Shown here: piece by piece, positions 21,757 to 32,765 of the stretch
Position numbering within the stretch: position 1 is the first letter of the stretch
How the letters are laid out: the number at the start of each line of letters is the position of its first letter
Source: Hippasteria phrygiana
Lineage: Eukaryota > Echinodermata > Asteroidea > Valvatida > Goniasteridae
DNA: 64,000 nucleotides
Assembly (NCBI GenBank): GCA_037893225.1
Contig: JAZGUH010000182.1
Span: 1,674,001-1,738,000, forward strand
Direction of reading: 5' to 3'
The notes under the pieces: generated by a model
What the model was told of the DNA's origin: nothing
The model's database searches: none
What the model saw: the letters and a program-made list of their open reading frames with translations, nothing else
Made by a program: the position numbers and the translations under genes

Positions 21757-22740
21757 AGGGTATTGACTGATGTGCCAGGTCAATGTAATGTTGCTCAGCA
21801 TAGTATCAGGCTCACCTCTTTCGAGCCGGTGCGTTCCAAGCCATATCCGATACCACACGCTCTTGGGGATGTTGTCCGGAAAGAAATAAAAGGCATGCTT
21901 GACATGGGTGTAATTGAAAGGTCTAATAAACGCCCCAGCCACATTTAGTCATATGATAAGGCTTCTCCTTCAAGACATGGCTCATGTCACCAATTTCATT
22001 GATGACATCCTCGTGCACACCACAACTTGGGATGAGCACCTTGGGGTACTAGAGGAGCTACTTGATAGGCTAAAAGAAGCCAAACTTTCAGCCAAACCAA
22101 CCAAATGTGTTGTTGGGTACCAGAAACCAGAATACCTAGGCTATAGTTGGACAAGGGTTACTTGCACCAGTCGCAGACAAGATCACAAAAATCCAGGATG
22201 CGCCAAGACCCAAAACAAAAAGACAGTTCAGATCTTTTCTTGGTCCAACAGGTTACCGTATTACAGGGGCTTAAGTCCCAACTACGCGGCTATGGCCGCT
22301 GAAAAGTTCGCTTTTCAAACTCTCAAATCCCGACTCACAACACCACCAGTCATTCACTTACCTGACGTCAAAAAGCCATTTATTCTCCAAACAGATGCTT
22401 CAAGTATTGGTCTTGGGGCAGTGTTGTTACAAGTTCATGGTGATGAGAAGTTTCCAGTTTGCTTATGCGTCCCGAAAACTTCTTAAACGGGAGCAAGCAT
22501 ACTCCACTATTTAAAGAGAATGTCTGGCAATTATCTGGTCTGTACAAACGTTTCAAACTACCTTCGTGAAAAAGAATTTGTCCTTCAAACAGATCACCAG
22601 CCACCCACTTACCTTAATCAAGCCAAAACTTCCAATGCTCGAATCATGCGATGGGCATTACAGCTACAGCATACCGGTTCAGACTTCAGTCCATCAAAGG
22701 CACAGAAAATATCAGTGCTGATTATCTCAGCCGTAATATT
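21757..22740 (+). pseudogene. Gmr1-like reverse transcriptase and RNase H
   Basis: Begins after the integrase with TDVPGQCNVAQHSIRLTSFE and IKGMLDMGVIERSN (RT entry), then jumps to LINAPATFSHMIRLLLQDM and NFIDDILVHTTTWDEH, showing that the central RT (roughly 100 residues before the FIDD catalytic box) is deleted. RNase H motifs follow: ILQTDASSIGLGAVLL, then EFVLQTDHQPPTYL, and a degraded terminal ADYLSRN. Frame changes occur at 21940, near 22170 and near 22470. Confidence 0.85.
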
Positions 22741-23786
22741 GAGTGAGCCTATAGCATTGCTTAGTCGTGATCTTATAGGCATTACGGTTTATCAAATATT
22801 ATTGAGATTTTTGTTTTACAGAATACGGCATAGAGTGATTTGACCTGTTCAAGTACTAACGGTTTAATTGTTTGGTTTGGACAGGACTATGAAGTTGGCC
22901 CCAGAATTATTTGGAGGTTGTGTGAATATTAACTTAGATTTTTTTCTTCAGAGCAAGACTTTCCAGAGAATCTTTTCCAGGATATTTGTTAATTGTGAAT
23001 AACTATTGCATATAATTTATGTTCACCACAACAATTTATTATAATTATTTTCTTTATCCCAAGGATATTGTCACAGCTAGGGATAACAATTGAACCTATT
23101 TGCATTGTTTTATATATTGTTGGGCCATTATTGTTAGTACCCACTGCTTTAGCTCATTCTGGAGAGGTGGAATGCCTGGGCGTGCATGGGTAAATATGGG
23201 GTATGTTGGAATGCATTTACCTTCGGATATTAAGGATGGTACTGTGAGTGGTGAAGAGTTTTGCTTGAAACTTTCACTGAGTGAACGTGCAAATATTGTG
23301 CCACTGTGCATGCGGGCGTTGTCGCCAACCTGGCATCCTTTCCCCGCACTCAGCGGAGCTAGCACAGATCTGTGAAGCTTTCTTGTGAGTGGCACAGTCA
23401 AGGACACAACTTGACTCAACAATCATGAGTTACTATACAAATGTTTTAATACACAAGTGTTACTTTGATTAATGTTAGTGGGACCAATTTATACTTACCT
23501 TTTAATGCATGAAGATGTCGATTTGTGTTTGGTCGTGGCCATTTTCTTGCATAGTTTCGGTTTAATCCTTGATTCTTGATGGCCCATACGTTTGGGAATT
23601 GAGCTGAATTGGAATTCGAGGCCCTGGCGTGAACCATGAACCGGAGGGACAGCTAACGTTGTATCGGAACGACTGACTGGCGTCCCATCCACATGAGCAT
23701 CGTCGATAACCAACCAGGCACTCACGACGGGACCTGTGGTTCTCCAATTCGGTGGAAACGCCAACAGTTTGATCGCTATTCAGCCC

Positions 23787-23996
23787 AAGACCGGGAGTTA
23801 AATGAACTGACTATGGCTATGTTCAATAACCTTTACTGCTCTTAAATTAGTGAGCTTTTGCTGTACTCGAATTACTTGTGCAAGTTAATTCCCAAGACCG
23901 GGAGTTAAATGAACTGGCTATGACTTATGTTCAATCACCTTTACTGTGCTTAAATTTGTGAGCTTTTGCTATACTTGAATAATTTGTGCAAGGTAA
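23787..23996. repeat. Two-copy 104-bp tandem repeat
   Basis: The block cccaagaccgggagttaaat through gtgcaagttaatt (23787-23891) is followed by a second copy (23892-23996) with a few changes. It lies just upstream of the region shared with the 5' LTR and may belong to the 3' LTR or the untranslated part of the element. Confidence 0.75.
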
Positions 23997-24675
23997 TTGG
24001 CGAATTGTGCTATATCTATTGTGAGAAGTTGAATTACTGAATTTTGCTACATGTGTACAATTTTGCAGTTTGAGTCATTGAAATAAGTTGTATTTACAAG
24101 TTGTACTTGTGATGTGAATCACGGAAGGTACTTAACGTACTGGATTTTAGAGTTGGACTGCCTTAACTAATCTATTGCATAAATTGAAGTTTTGAGATTT
24201 GCTTTATTTAAATTAAGAAAAAAATTATCATCGTGACAAGTTTTGTTTGTGGAATTGAAGGAGCTTATTCTATGACTTTGATTAATGTATTGGATCATTG
24301 GCGTGGATTATGAAAATAAACAAGTTAGAATTTGACCCAGAGAAACTTAGTCAATATATATGTGGATGTTTTAAAGAGTTGTTTGGAGATATTGAGTGCA
24401 TTTGTAAGACTTATTGGACCCTCCTAGCCCATGCTGTAACAATGCGAAATAAGTGCACTGTTGAATGCTGAACCCTTGGATGGAATGGCAATTGATTGAG
24501 TTTGAGTATTGCGTCGTTGACACCAGTGTTGTAAATCAATACATGTATGGATTGTAATTGTGAAGCTTCAAAATCATTTCGGAATAGAATTGAATAAATA
24601 TTTGTAACTTACTTTTGGAGAGAAAATCAAGTTTTGCATAAACTTATCGGTCTTCTTGGGTGGTTGACTGTGACA
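23985..24675 (+). repeat. 3' LTR (matching part) of the Gmr1-like element
   Basis: Matches 16675-17189 and carries about 150 bp missing from the 5' copy. It ends ...actgtgaca at 24675, immediately before non-LTR sequence. Its true start may be further upstream; a purine-rich ggagaggtgga at 23160-23170 could be the polypurine tract, but there is no 5' counterpart with which to confirm it. Confidence 0.8.
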
Positions 24676-24691
24676 ATGATGTTGATGAACA

Positions 24692-25653
24692 GTGCCAGTC
24701 ATTCTACTACGCTTAACGTACCGTGCTGTGGAGAAACATTTCCCAACACGTACGACAAGAAGTCACGTATCAGACAAGCCGTGGTTAACGTCCGATATCA
24801 AAACAATGATACATATAAGACAGTCTGCGTATCACCATGGCAAAGTTCACCTATATCCTCTTTACAAAGTAAGCCTAGCGATCAGAGATGCAAAGCGCAA
24901 TTTCTACGCTGAGCGCATTCAGCGTCTAAAGCAGAGTGACCCGGGAGGATGGTGAAGAGGAATCCGTTTAATGACATCCGGTGTCCCCCACAGCCCTCCG
25001 ATCAGTGTACCAGATACTGACGATGATGACCACGCTGCTATTGCGAATGCAATCATGACCACTTTGCGCATATCGCAGGTGATATCCCACTATGACAGAA
25101 ACGCCTTACCAGCCTTCTTGCCAACTCATAGACTTTGCCCAACAGTCCAACCATGGGAAATTTATCATGAACTTCAGTCTATCAACACTTCCTAAGCAGA
25201 AGGGCCTGATGGCATCCCTGTACGCATAGTCAAAGAGTTCGCGTACGAACTTAGCTTCCCGCTCACATGGATTCTAAATACGTCATTTCGTGCTGGCAAG
25301 GTTCCTTACCGATGGAAGCGATTGTTACCACGGTGCCAAAATGAACCCCAGCATCGCTTGATAGAATTAGCCCCATGTCACTCACAGGTCACCTAGCTAA
25401 ATTAGCCGAATGTTTATTGCGAGATGGATGATGAACAGCCAACAATGTGTCAGCTACAAATCCGCTATGTCTGAATGGATACCCTAACTGCAGGAGTCCC
25501 TCAGGGAACTAAACTGGGCCCGATCATATTCTTGGCTATAATCAATGATGCGATCATAGATATGTCAACACCCCCCCCCCCCCCCCCCATATTGTTATAA
25601 ATTCGTGGATGACCTCAATACTGGAGTGTCGCGAGCGCGGTGGCATCTCTTAT
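24692..25653 (+). pseudogene. Non-LTR retrotransposon RT, part 1
   Basis: Contains the region before RT (KPWLTSDIKTMIHIRQSAYH, AIRDAKRNFYAERIQRLK), the RT start GPDGIPVRIVKEFAYELSFP (about 25203-25262), and the catalytic box context YKFVDDLNTGVS (about 25600-25630) just after a C18 tract (25571-25588). Numerous stops and frame changes are present. CR1/Jockey-type affinity is a guess from the FVDD box and spacing. It abuts the Gmr1-like 3' LTR, so that element may have inserted into this LINE. Confidence 0.75.
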
Positions 25654-25661
25654 TGTGCAAG

Positions 25662-26128
25662 TAGTCCTGGTTCCAAGACGTCCTTATCGCCCCGTTAATG
25701 GATGTACAGCGCCCTCTACACACGCACGCCAACGACGTCTTGCAAATTGTTTGTGTATTTGCATGCGCGCGTGACGTAGAGTGGATATAATCGCATGACC
25801 TACATTGCATGCATTGTATAATCGCTGACTCACTGGTCTAGTTTCCCCTCGCCATACAGCATGAGGTACGCATGTTCGTACGTACGTTACCTGACTAGCC
25901 AGCTAATTACTAAAGCATGATTTCCTCCAGTGCGCAAGCGCCATTATTCTTTTGACCAGCTTGTTAAATTATGCATACAGGTCGCGCGCAGTTCCCTACG
26001 AAAGGGCCAAGACGTCCTAATAGCGATGTGGCCTTTGTGTGCGTGTGTAGAGGGCGGTGTGTACAGCCATTATACTTTGCGCACTGCATCACACTGCGCA
26101 ATAAAGGACGTCTTGGAACCAAGACTAA
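25662..26128. mobile_element. 467-bp MITE with 8-bp TSD in the LINE
   Basis: TGTGCAAG occurs at 25654-25661 and 26129-26136. The termini are inverted: TAGTCCTGGTTCCAAGACG on the left and, reverse-complemented, TAGTCTTGGTTCCAAGACG on the right. Further inverted similarity continues inside (gccctctacacacgcac). Excision of the element with one target copy restores RT codons (IVQEAITSLNDW). The 8-bp duplication fits hAT-like elements. Confidence 0.85.
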
Positions 26129-26136
26129 TGTGCAAG

Positions 26137-26740
26137 AAGCCATCACTTCACTCAATGATTGGACAACGGCAAACTACATGAAATTGAACTCTAAAAAGTG
26201 CAGCACTATTGAAGTGCTTTATGCGCTATCCTCCTGACCCCCACCTATTATTTTGGATGATGTTGAGATTTCACAACGCTCGCTGGCATCATGTTAATTG
26301 GAATTCACATTCAAAGCGATTTAAAATTGGATTCTCAAGTGTTCGAAATGCTCAGAAAAGCGAATGGACGGCTGCAGATGTTGTGTCTTTTCAAACATCA
26401 CCATGTGACCTCAACAGATCTCATCACAGTGTTGAACAGTTATGTACGACCTACTACTGAATACGCAGCACCAGTGTGTAATGCCGGCCTGACAAAAGAA
26501 CACGTGAGAAAGCTCGAGCGCGTCCAAAAACGAGCTATGAAAATCATCATGGGAAAGAACTATACGACCTACGAAACTGCAATGGACTTTTTAAATATCA
26601 GTTCACCAGTAAATCGGCGTAAAAAGCTGAGCTTTAATTTTGCTAGGACGCTCATGAACCCACTGTTCCAGTGTACAGACTCATGCCAACGCCTCTTAAA
26701 CGAGAGAATACCATGCAATTACTAAGAATTAAAACCCTTC
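26137..26740 (+). pseudogene. Non-LTR retrotransposon RT, part 2 (C-terminal)
   Basis: Resumes the LINE after the MITE with QEAITSLNDWTTANYMKLN, then in a new frame LIGIHIQSDLKLDSQVFEML, YVRPTTEYAAPVCNAGLTKE and VRKLERVQKRAMKIIMGKNY. This is the conserved C-terminal region of APE-type LINE polymerases (RP..EYA.PVW...L, ....LE.VQKRA..II). It ends near CNY at 26725, with further degraded sequence and AT-rich tail after that. Confidence 0.85.
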
Positions 26741-27240
26741 CCCAAATAAAGTACCGGACAAACAGATACAGAGATAATACAATTTATGAAATACGGTATG
26801 GGACTAACAGTATGTAAAAGTTTTAATGTTTTAATGTAATTTAGGAGTCCAAGTATTAAATTATGTTGTAATTCAAATAAATAATAATGTTTACAAGGCA
26901 ATATTAACTGAATCATTTATAATCATAAGTCCATATTATTTGAATGCTTTTTCAAATGTTAATATGATTCTGAAAAGAATTATGACGTATTATATACCAC
27001 AGTGCAATCTCGATAATAGATATAAATATATTAACTTACCTTTTTAACAACAATACATTTTTGATGATTTCATTACTTCGATTTTAAAATGCATAATATA
27101 TTTACGTTAAAGATGGTGGTTTTTGGGGGGTTGGTTATCATAAATATTCTGATTAGGATTGTGTACTTGAGATTTTAGTTATACATAGTTACTTGTCTTT
27201 TTATTTGATCGTTGTTCTTATTAATTGTATAAGCGATTAT
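26741..27240. other. No gene recognised (AT-rich)
   Basis: AT-rich intronic-type DNA between the LINE and the GTCCC microsatellite, containing no repeat or exon I can support. Confidence 0.4.
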
Positions 27241-27398
27241 GTCCCGTCCCGTCCCGTCCCGTCCCGTCCCGTCCCGTCCCGTCCCGTCCCGTCCCGTCCC
27301 GTCCCGTCCCGTCCCGTCCCGTCCCGTCCCGTCCCGTCCCGTCCCGTCCCGTCCCGTCCCGTCCCGTCCCGTCCCGTCCCGTCCCGTCCCGTCCCGTC
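27241..27398. repeat. (GTCCC)31 microsatellite
   Basis: Thirty-one perfect copies of GTCCC and a partial copy, without interruption. On the minus strand, which is the sense strand of the F5/8C gene, it reads (GGGAC)n and starts 12 nt downstream of the exon-2 splice donor at 27410. All three plus frames and the minus frames are open, so ORF callers produce false Arg-Pro-Val-Pro-Ser type proteins here. Confidence 0.98.
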
Positions 27399-27410
27399 GT
27401 TTAAACCTAC

Positions 27411-27603
27411 CTTGCGATTTCCAATATCATTTCTGACGTACTCATCAAAAGGGAAACTGGGTTCAGCAGAAAGTTGTGTCTGATACGCCACTTTGTATGA
27501 TTGTACTCGGCTGCTAATACAGCAGTGGCTACCCTGTGTGATGACACCAGAAACCACCATGCGTCTACCAAGTTTCACCCAAATCCAGGAATCTTTCTTT
27601 TTA
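27411..27603 (-). CDS. F5/8 type C (discoidin) domain gene, middle exon
   Basis: A 193-bp exon. The acceptor ...ctgaattatacag/TAAAAAG has a good pyrimidine tract, and the donor is CGCAAG/gtaggt. Its first T completes the codon left open by the exon at 59225, and it exits in phase 0 into the exon at 14993. The peptide includes DSWIWVKLGRRMVVSGVITQ, then SYKVAYQTQLSAEPSFPFDE, matching the F5/8C centre (QW.QVDLG....V.GV.TQG ... SYK..YS). The family's VDLG is WVKLG here. No ATG-based ORF captures it correctly because the microsatellite beside the donor keeps the frame open. Confidence 0.88.
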
Positions 27604-28967
27604 CTGTATAATTCAGACCAGAAAGGACAAAAAATTATGTTCAGTACGAGTGCGATGCTTGTTCAAGACGTTTCATGAAGCACAAGCAATGTTAATACAT
27701 GTAGGCTGAATCATTACGTTCTGAATTCAGCTTTTCCCGATTATGTACCTATCACTTCCCCCCCCCCCCCCCCCCCCCCAACACCTCCCATGCGCTGACC
27801 CGACCCGATGTGGGGATTGTCACTTTGAAAGTGACCAATGCCCAACCCTGGGGCACCATTCTTCTCTGCAAAAGTATAGGGCCGATTTGTATTTCCCCTC
27901 AAAGAAGAACCAAAGTCTGAACCTTGCGAATGAAGACGAAATCAATTTCCGACGTCCGCGGTAGGGCAGTGCGGGGGGGGGGGGGGGGGGGGGGGGGAAT
28001 TAATAGATGCATTAGAGACACCATTTACGAAGAAAATACATGTGATTGACCAACGGATCGGCTAACAGTTAAAATGAAATGAGATGAATTTGTCCCGGAG
28101 CAAATAACTACATCGAGTGTAGATGGTGTCAACATTCAGTGTTATTTGTCATACAATTTGTTTGATTCCAAGTGTGTCTGCAGAGAAATAGTGAATAAAT
28201 CTTAAATTTGCACACATTCCCTGAAATCCCCCCCCCCCCCCCCCCTAACCTATTTTAAAGGTCTGAGTGCAAGAAATGTACTATATTAAGGACATTCAGA
28301 CGGACGCCGCAAATAGTGCAGCCTGTAAGTAACCAAAGGGCAACACTCTGAACTCCAATGGTCCGGCTTTTCCTAACCAAACTGGCGTGTTTGTTTTCGT
28401 CAACGACGATTTTCAGACACGCGGCGAATTTTCAAGGGAGGGTAGTGTGCATGATGGTTATATTCAACCTCGTTCCCATGGTGTCGAGCAGCGCCCTCAC
28501 CGACACCACAGCTGCTCTCTCATCCTGGTATGGGATCATTTAAACGTGCACGATTTTTGAACACGCATGCAAATTAGGCTCCCTTTGAGCGATGTATTCT
28601 GGGTACGTAGTATTCTGATGGCAATACTTAAAACTTCACTTCTTCGTCGCATTCACAGCATAGTACTCTATTTGCACCACCGCTTTGTTCGGGCTCCGGA
28701 GTCTACTAGGTTTAGATATGGGCGAGAGATTCTTCGCTCCGAACTAAGATAGCGAAGCCACTCCCTTTCCCCGGCTGTTAGACCCCCCAAATACCACCCA
28801 TACCCCACCCGTACCTAACCCTTACCTCATCCGGTAATGCAGGATATTTACTTGAAGCATGCGCAATCAGGGCCATCAGCTAATTGCGAACGCGCCTTGC
28901 TAAAAAATCGCACCAACTTGTAACCAATATGCAACATGTGCGCGGAAAGATTCCGAACCCTCTTTCA
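27604..28967. other. Intron sequence with three C/G homopolymers
   Basis: Contains C20 (27760-27779), G25 (27973-27997) and C18 (28228-28245) tracts in otherwise ordinary sequence. A stretch at 27618-27680 can be read as YECDACSRRFMKHKQC, a fragment reminiscent of a C2H2 finger, but it lacks the second zinc-ligand pair and is not called. Confidence 0.4.
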
Positions 28968-29153
28968 ATTGACCTATCGCAGTCGAATCGCACCTGAATC
29001 GCGTCAACGCAGCCTGCGAATTACTGTCCAATCACATCAACCACAGTTCCACGTGGAACGCGCAAAATCCGAAACAAACAAACATTACCACAAAAAACTC
29101 CCATAGGGCTGTCCAAGGGGCGCGGCCAACTCGCGAACAGCGATAGGTCAATT
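28968..29153. repeat. Small inverted-repeat element candidate
   Basis: caattgacctatcgcag at 28967-28983 is inverted as cagcgataggtcaattt at 29136-29152. The interior carries the 14-bp palindrome GTTCCACGTGGAAC (29046-29059), a core also found at 3731-3742. The arms are short and no target duplication is evident. Confidence 0.5.
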
Positions 29154-29215
29154 TAAAAAAAAGGCCGCTACTACAGCCACAAACGCGCAGTCTTGGTTCA
29201 AGACGTTACTCTCTG

Positions 29216-31615
29216 ATACTTATCAATAGAGGGCGCAATTTATAGGCTGTCACTGGCGGTCGTGCTCGCGATCAATCGCGGATGTAATATCGTGGATGCG
29301 TGTACAAAAGCCACTTGTACATATCAACATGCACACTGTCACAATCGTTCCTTCTTTTTTTTAACCTTTTATCAAAATGGTATCGCCCAGTTGAACGTAA
29401 CTTTAGACTGGTGTCCCTTTTGTTGGTTTTTATTTTACCTTTTATAAAAATGGTCTTGCCCAGTTTATCTTAATTTCTCAGACTGGTTTGAACCGGTTTT
29501 TGGCCATGGCTTTCCAATCGTTTTCTTTTGTTTGTTTGTGTTTCCTTTACCTGGCTGTCCAAGGGCGTCCCAACCAACCCTTCGGTACTTGTGAATGTGC
29601 ACCTTTCTATTAGCGAAGCTTCTTTTTGTTAACCAAAACCAGTAGGATAGATCCTTTATTTACAAATAGACTAATTGCTGCATTTAAACAATAAATTAGC
29701 ATCTAGAGTCAGGATGCACCCTTGGTGTTAAACGGTGTTTTCTTTTGTAAATGAGTGAAGTGTGGAAGTAGTTGGAAATAAAGAATAAAGTAAAAAGAAC
29801 ACTGGATAATTTGGAGAGAACGCCTCTTTGGGAAGGTGTAGAGGGAAGTGAAATCGGTGAAGTGAGGGAGAATGAAACATGATGTGATAGAGAGAGGGTG
29901 CTGCCAGAGTTAGCCATTTGATTAACCGACTCCCCTGCAATCTGTGCCTCAGTCAACACATTCTGGTGTTGAAGCTTTTAGCTTGGTGAAAGTCACCAAG
30001 GCAGATTACGCCCTGCAACTAGTTTGCTTTTGCGTGGCCAACTTATCCTTTGGCCCTGGAGTCTCTATGGTGGCAGGCACTACTCAATCTTCTCCATGAT
30101 CTGAGCGAGGATCAAAACTTCCACTTTTATGGAAATCCATGGCCATACATCTGGGCTGAAGGACGGGACGAGATCCTACTCCGGTCAAGTTACACCTATA
30201 CTGACGGTACTGGACCGAGGGCCACCCTAGGAGGGCTGGACCAGTGAACCCTATACACTCGAGGAGGAAGGCTAGGGTTGGGTGTAGTTGAGTGATCGGG
30301 CGACCACAGTGGATCCACTAATCTGCCGACTACTATTTCCTAATTATTGTTAGAGGAAAAGGAAGCTACACTAATTGTATGTATATAATTGTTTTGAGTT
30401 GAGGTCAAATCCTGGGCTAATTAAAGTAAGGAATCGACCAGATAAGCTGAGTTTGCATGTGAATAGAAAAGTAGAGTAAATTATAATTAGAAAAGAAGAA
30501 AGCCATATAATAAGATTTATCAGGAAAATTCTTGAAGCTGACATATATATAGACATTTTAGCCAATCCATGAGTAAATGTGTAAAATAAAGATTGTAAAT
30601 ATTGAATAAATTTGAATATAAAGTAAAGAGAAGGAATCTAGAGTTCACCCGCCTTTTATTTTGTATATGTTTGTCCCGGGTTTTGACACACACTGTGGAT
30701 ACATGTACATCAGCACGATACATCGCTATACAAAATAACGGCTTGGCGTTCATAAAGGTTTAATAACTTGGAGTTTCTCAGGATCCTCCTTGCTACGGAC
30801 GCCACAGACAATGACAACTCACCCACAGGTGCACCCTTCAATCCGGGATTCCAACCAGCCAATGCGAATGAAATGAATGAATGAATAAAAAGTCTCAATT
30901 TTTCTAATTACCTTTTTATAAAAGATGGATTTTTGCCAGTCTTGTTAAATCGCATATACAAACATGTATGCCGGTTGGTGCTTTTTTTTTTTTTTTTTTT
31001 TTTTTTTTTTGGTCAGCCAGTCATTATGGCCAGGCCCAGTATTGTAGTGAACATTTCAGACCAGTTTCGTGCACAATAAATTAGTTGTTACAGTGTCTTG
31101 TCAACTTTTGACTGAAAAACGCTCGTACTTACCTTGTCTGCAAGGCGGAGCTTAAATTCATCATTGTCTTCATCATTCATATTTCTCCCGAACAAAATGC
31201 CTCCACTAAATATATTACATTCCTACATGTGTAGTAATCCGTGCATACTAATATTTTAAAAGGTGAACCTGAAGAAGAGAAGTATAGCAAGCCCAGCAAA
31301 CCACTCAAATGCTGTCGATTTAAAATCAAAGTAGATGGTTCACTTCATTAGCTTCACTCATTTCTTTTAATTCTTGAGGTAAACAATTTTTCGCTGGATA
31401 CGATTGATTTCTGTCAAGATTTCAAATCATTATTGCAAAGTTGCATTTACGTTAAAGGTTAGAACTGCCACCGAGTTCAATGTGTGGTTATCAGAAATAT
31501 GAAATACACCATTTGTTACCTATCTCTTTTTTTATGTATTTCCAATTTTCATCCAATTAAATTGGCAGATGTACCTATCATCTAATACTGTAGAAAATAT
31601 AAGTTTAGAACTGTT
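29216..31615. other. No gene recognised
   Basis: Contains a short duplication (accttttat.aaaatggt.t.gcccagtt at 29367-29400 and 29437-29470) and a T29 tract (30982-31010). A possible exon-like segment at 31133-31205 (minus) has good splice signals but phases that do not fit the F5/8C gene. Otherwise nothing is recognised. Confidence 0.4.
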
Positions 31616-31665
31616 GCAACATACATGTACATGTACATGTACATGTTCATGTACACGTACACTAA
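31616..31665. repeat. (ACATGT)n microsatellite
   Basis: acatacatgtacatgtacat and continuing degenerate ACATGT/ACACGT repeats lie just next to the tRNA-like repeat, where they could be its 3' tail in minus orientation. Confidence 0.7.
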
Positions 31666-31678
31666 GTCTTATTTAAAT

Positions 31679-32020
31679 CATTTTCAAAGTGAACAAAGAA
31701 ACTGGCAGGAGCGGGATTCGAACCTGCGACGTCCGAGTTACCGTACAGGCTACTCTACCAACTGAGCTATCTTGCCCTATGTTGGCAGTCTCCCAAATTG
31801 CCAGTATCTTTGCTCGGGTGAGCGCTAGTCAGAAGTCATAAACCCAAAATGCCGTATGGCCAGGGATCACACCCATTTTTACGATACAACCTAGGAAGCG
31901 ACATTGTTGGGATCACTCAATGAGTGATACGACTTTTCAACTTAAAATTCGTCAAACAATCCACAATTGAAACTGACCAGGCAAACCTGAACACATTTTC
32001 AAAGTGAACAAAGAAACTGG
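31679..32020. repeat. tRNA-containing repeat unit bounded by 27-bp direct repeats
   Basis: cattttcaaagtgaacaaag followed by aaactgg occurs at 31679-31705 and 31994-32020. The intervening segment includes the tRNA-like sequence at one end. It is either a long target duplication around a SINE or, because the repeat directly continues the tRNA 3' end, a partial tandem array of a tRNA-bearing unit. Confidence 0.65.
31703..31776 (-). tRNA. tRNA-like sequence (SINE head or tRNA pseudogene)
   Basis: Read on the minus strand it has a perfect A box (TAGCTCAGTTGG) and B box (GGTTCGAATCC), a 7-bp acceptor stem with one mismatch (GGCAAGA/TCCTGCC) and a T arm with one mismatch. The anticodon stem is poor: CCTGT and CTCGG barely pair, and the base before the would-be GGT anticodon is C rather than U. 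A functional tRNA is unlikely; a tRNA-derived SINE or pseudogene fits better. It lies in a 315-bp unit bounded by 27-bp direct repeats. Confidence 0.7.
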
Positions 32021-32765
32021 AATAATTATACTGTATTACATGTGGCATTGAAGAAGAAAAAAAAAATGTATAATACTTTTACTTAGGCCTATATACAAAC
32101 TGGCTGACCTCCAGAAATTTACACTCTGACGTTTTTATTTTAATTGAACACCTCAGTTCTTTACACACCAGTGTCCTAACTCATGCAGTGTACAATCATG
32201 CATGTACATATCGTCGGGTAATCTCATGGTTGCCTTCACTCAAGCGCGCGGATTTGTAATTTCCACTTGAAATTTAATACTCCATATTAATTGCCTTCTG
32301 GCCTATTTAAATTTTCTCTTTTATCTGGAGTTATTGTCTATCTGTGGGTGATCTTTTTAGAAAGTGTGTGTAAGTGGAGATATATTCTGCATCCCCACAA
32401 CCCCGAAATGATGTGTTTGCCTTCACTAATCAATACTTCTTTATGTCGACAATGTTTCATTGGATTATACTGAACCATAAAAGTTGGGGTGTTATGAATA
32501 CGCGTATACCACCATTTGTTAAACTTTTCTGATGTTTTCCTGTGCGTGAAAATTGTTGCTTTGAAAAAATAAATTGAAACAGATGAATTATGACTAATAC
32601 AATTTATAAAATCAATTATGATGCGGACATTTGGAAAGGCGGAATAGTAAGTACGTGAAGACACTAGCTGTCAACCAAGGTTATACTTTTCAATTTACAT
32701 TCGGAAGAATTGAAATACCTCACATGTTCACTCATCATCCTTCTCATTATTATTATTGTTATTTT

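Larger units (their letters stand above)
16675..24675 (+). mobile_element. Gmr1-like Ty3/gypsy LTR retrotransposon (decayed)
   Basis: Plus-strand element with related LTRs at both ends, a primer-binding-site candidate, gag with zinc knuckle, aspartic protease, integrase, then RT and RNase H. Integrase precedes RT, the Ty1/copia-like order described for the Gmr1 group of Ty3/gypsy elements, while the sequence motifs are gypsy-like. It has multiple stops and frameshifts, a missing centre of RT, and two later insertions (17886-18818 and 20287-20497). The upstream part of the 5' LTR is missing, so no flanking target duplication could be identified. Confidence 0.85.

Noticed and set aside
23495..23764. 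89-aa minus ORF with aaaag/gtaagt at its end
   Set aside because: Falls in the 3' part of the Gmr1-like element, antisense, with no domain.
27237..27578. 113-aa minus ORF ending in many Asp-Gly-Thr-Gly-Arg repeats, and plus Pro-Ser-Arg-Pro-Val ORFs
   Set aside because: They are translations of the (GTCCC)31 microsatellite. Only the first part of the minus ORF is real, as the F5/8C middle exon that ends at a donor before the repeat.
27618..27680. C2H2-finger-like YECDACSRRFMKHKQC
   Set aside because: No HxxxH pair, a single fragment and no open frame upstream.
31703..31776. Functional tRNA gene
   Set aside because: Anticodon stem does not pair and U33 is absent; kept only as tRNA-like.
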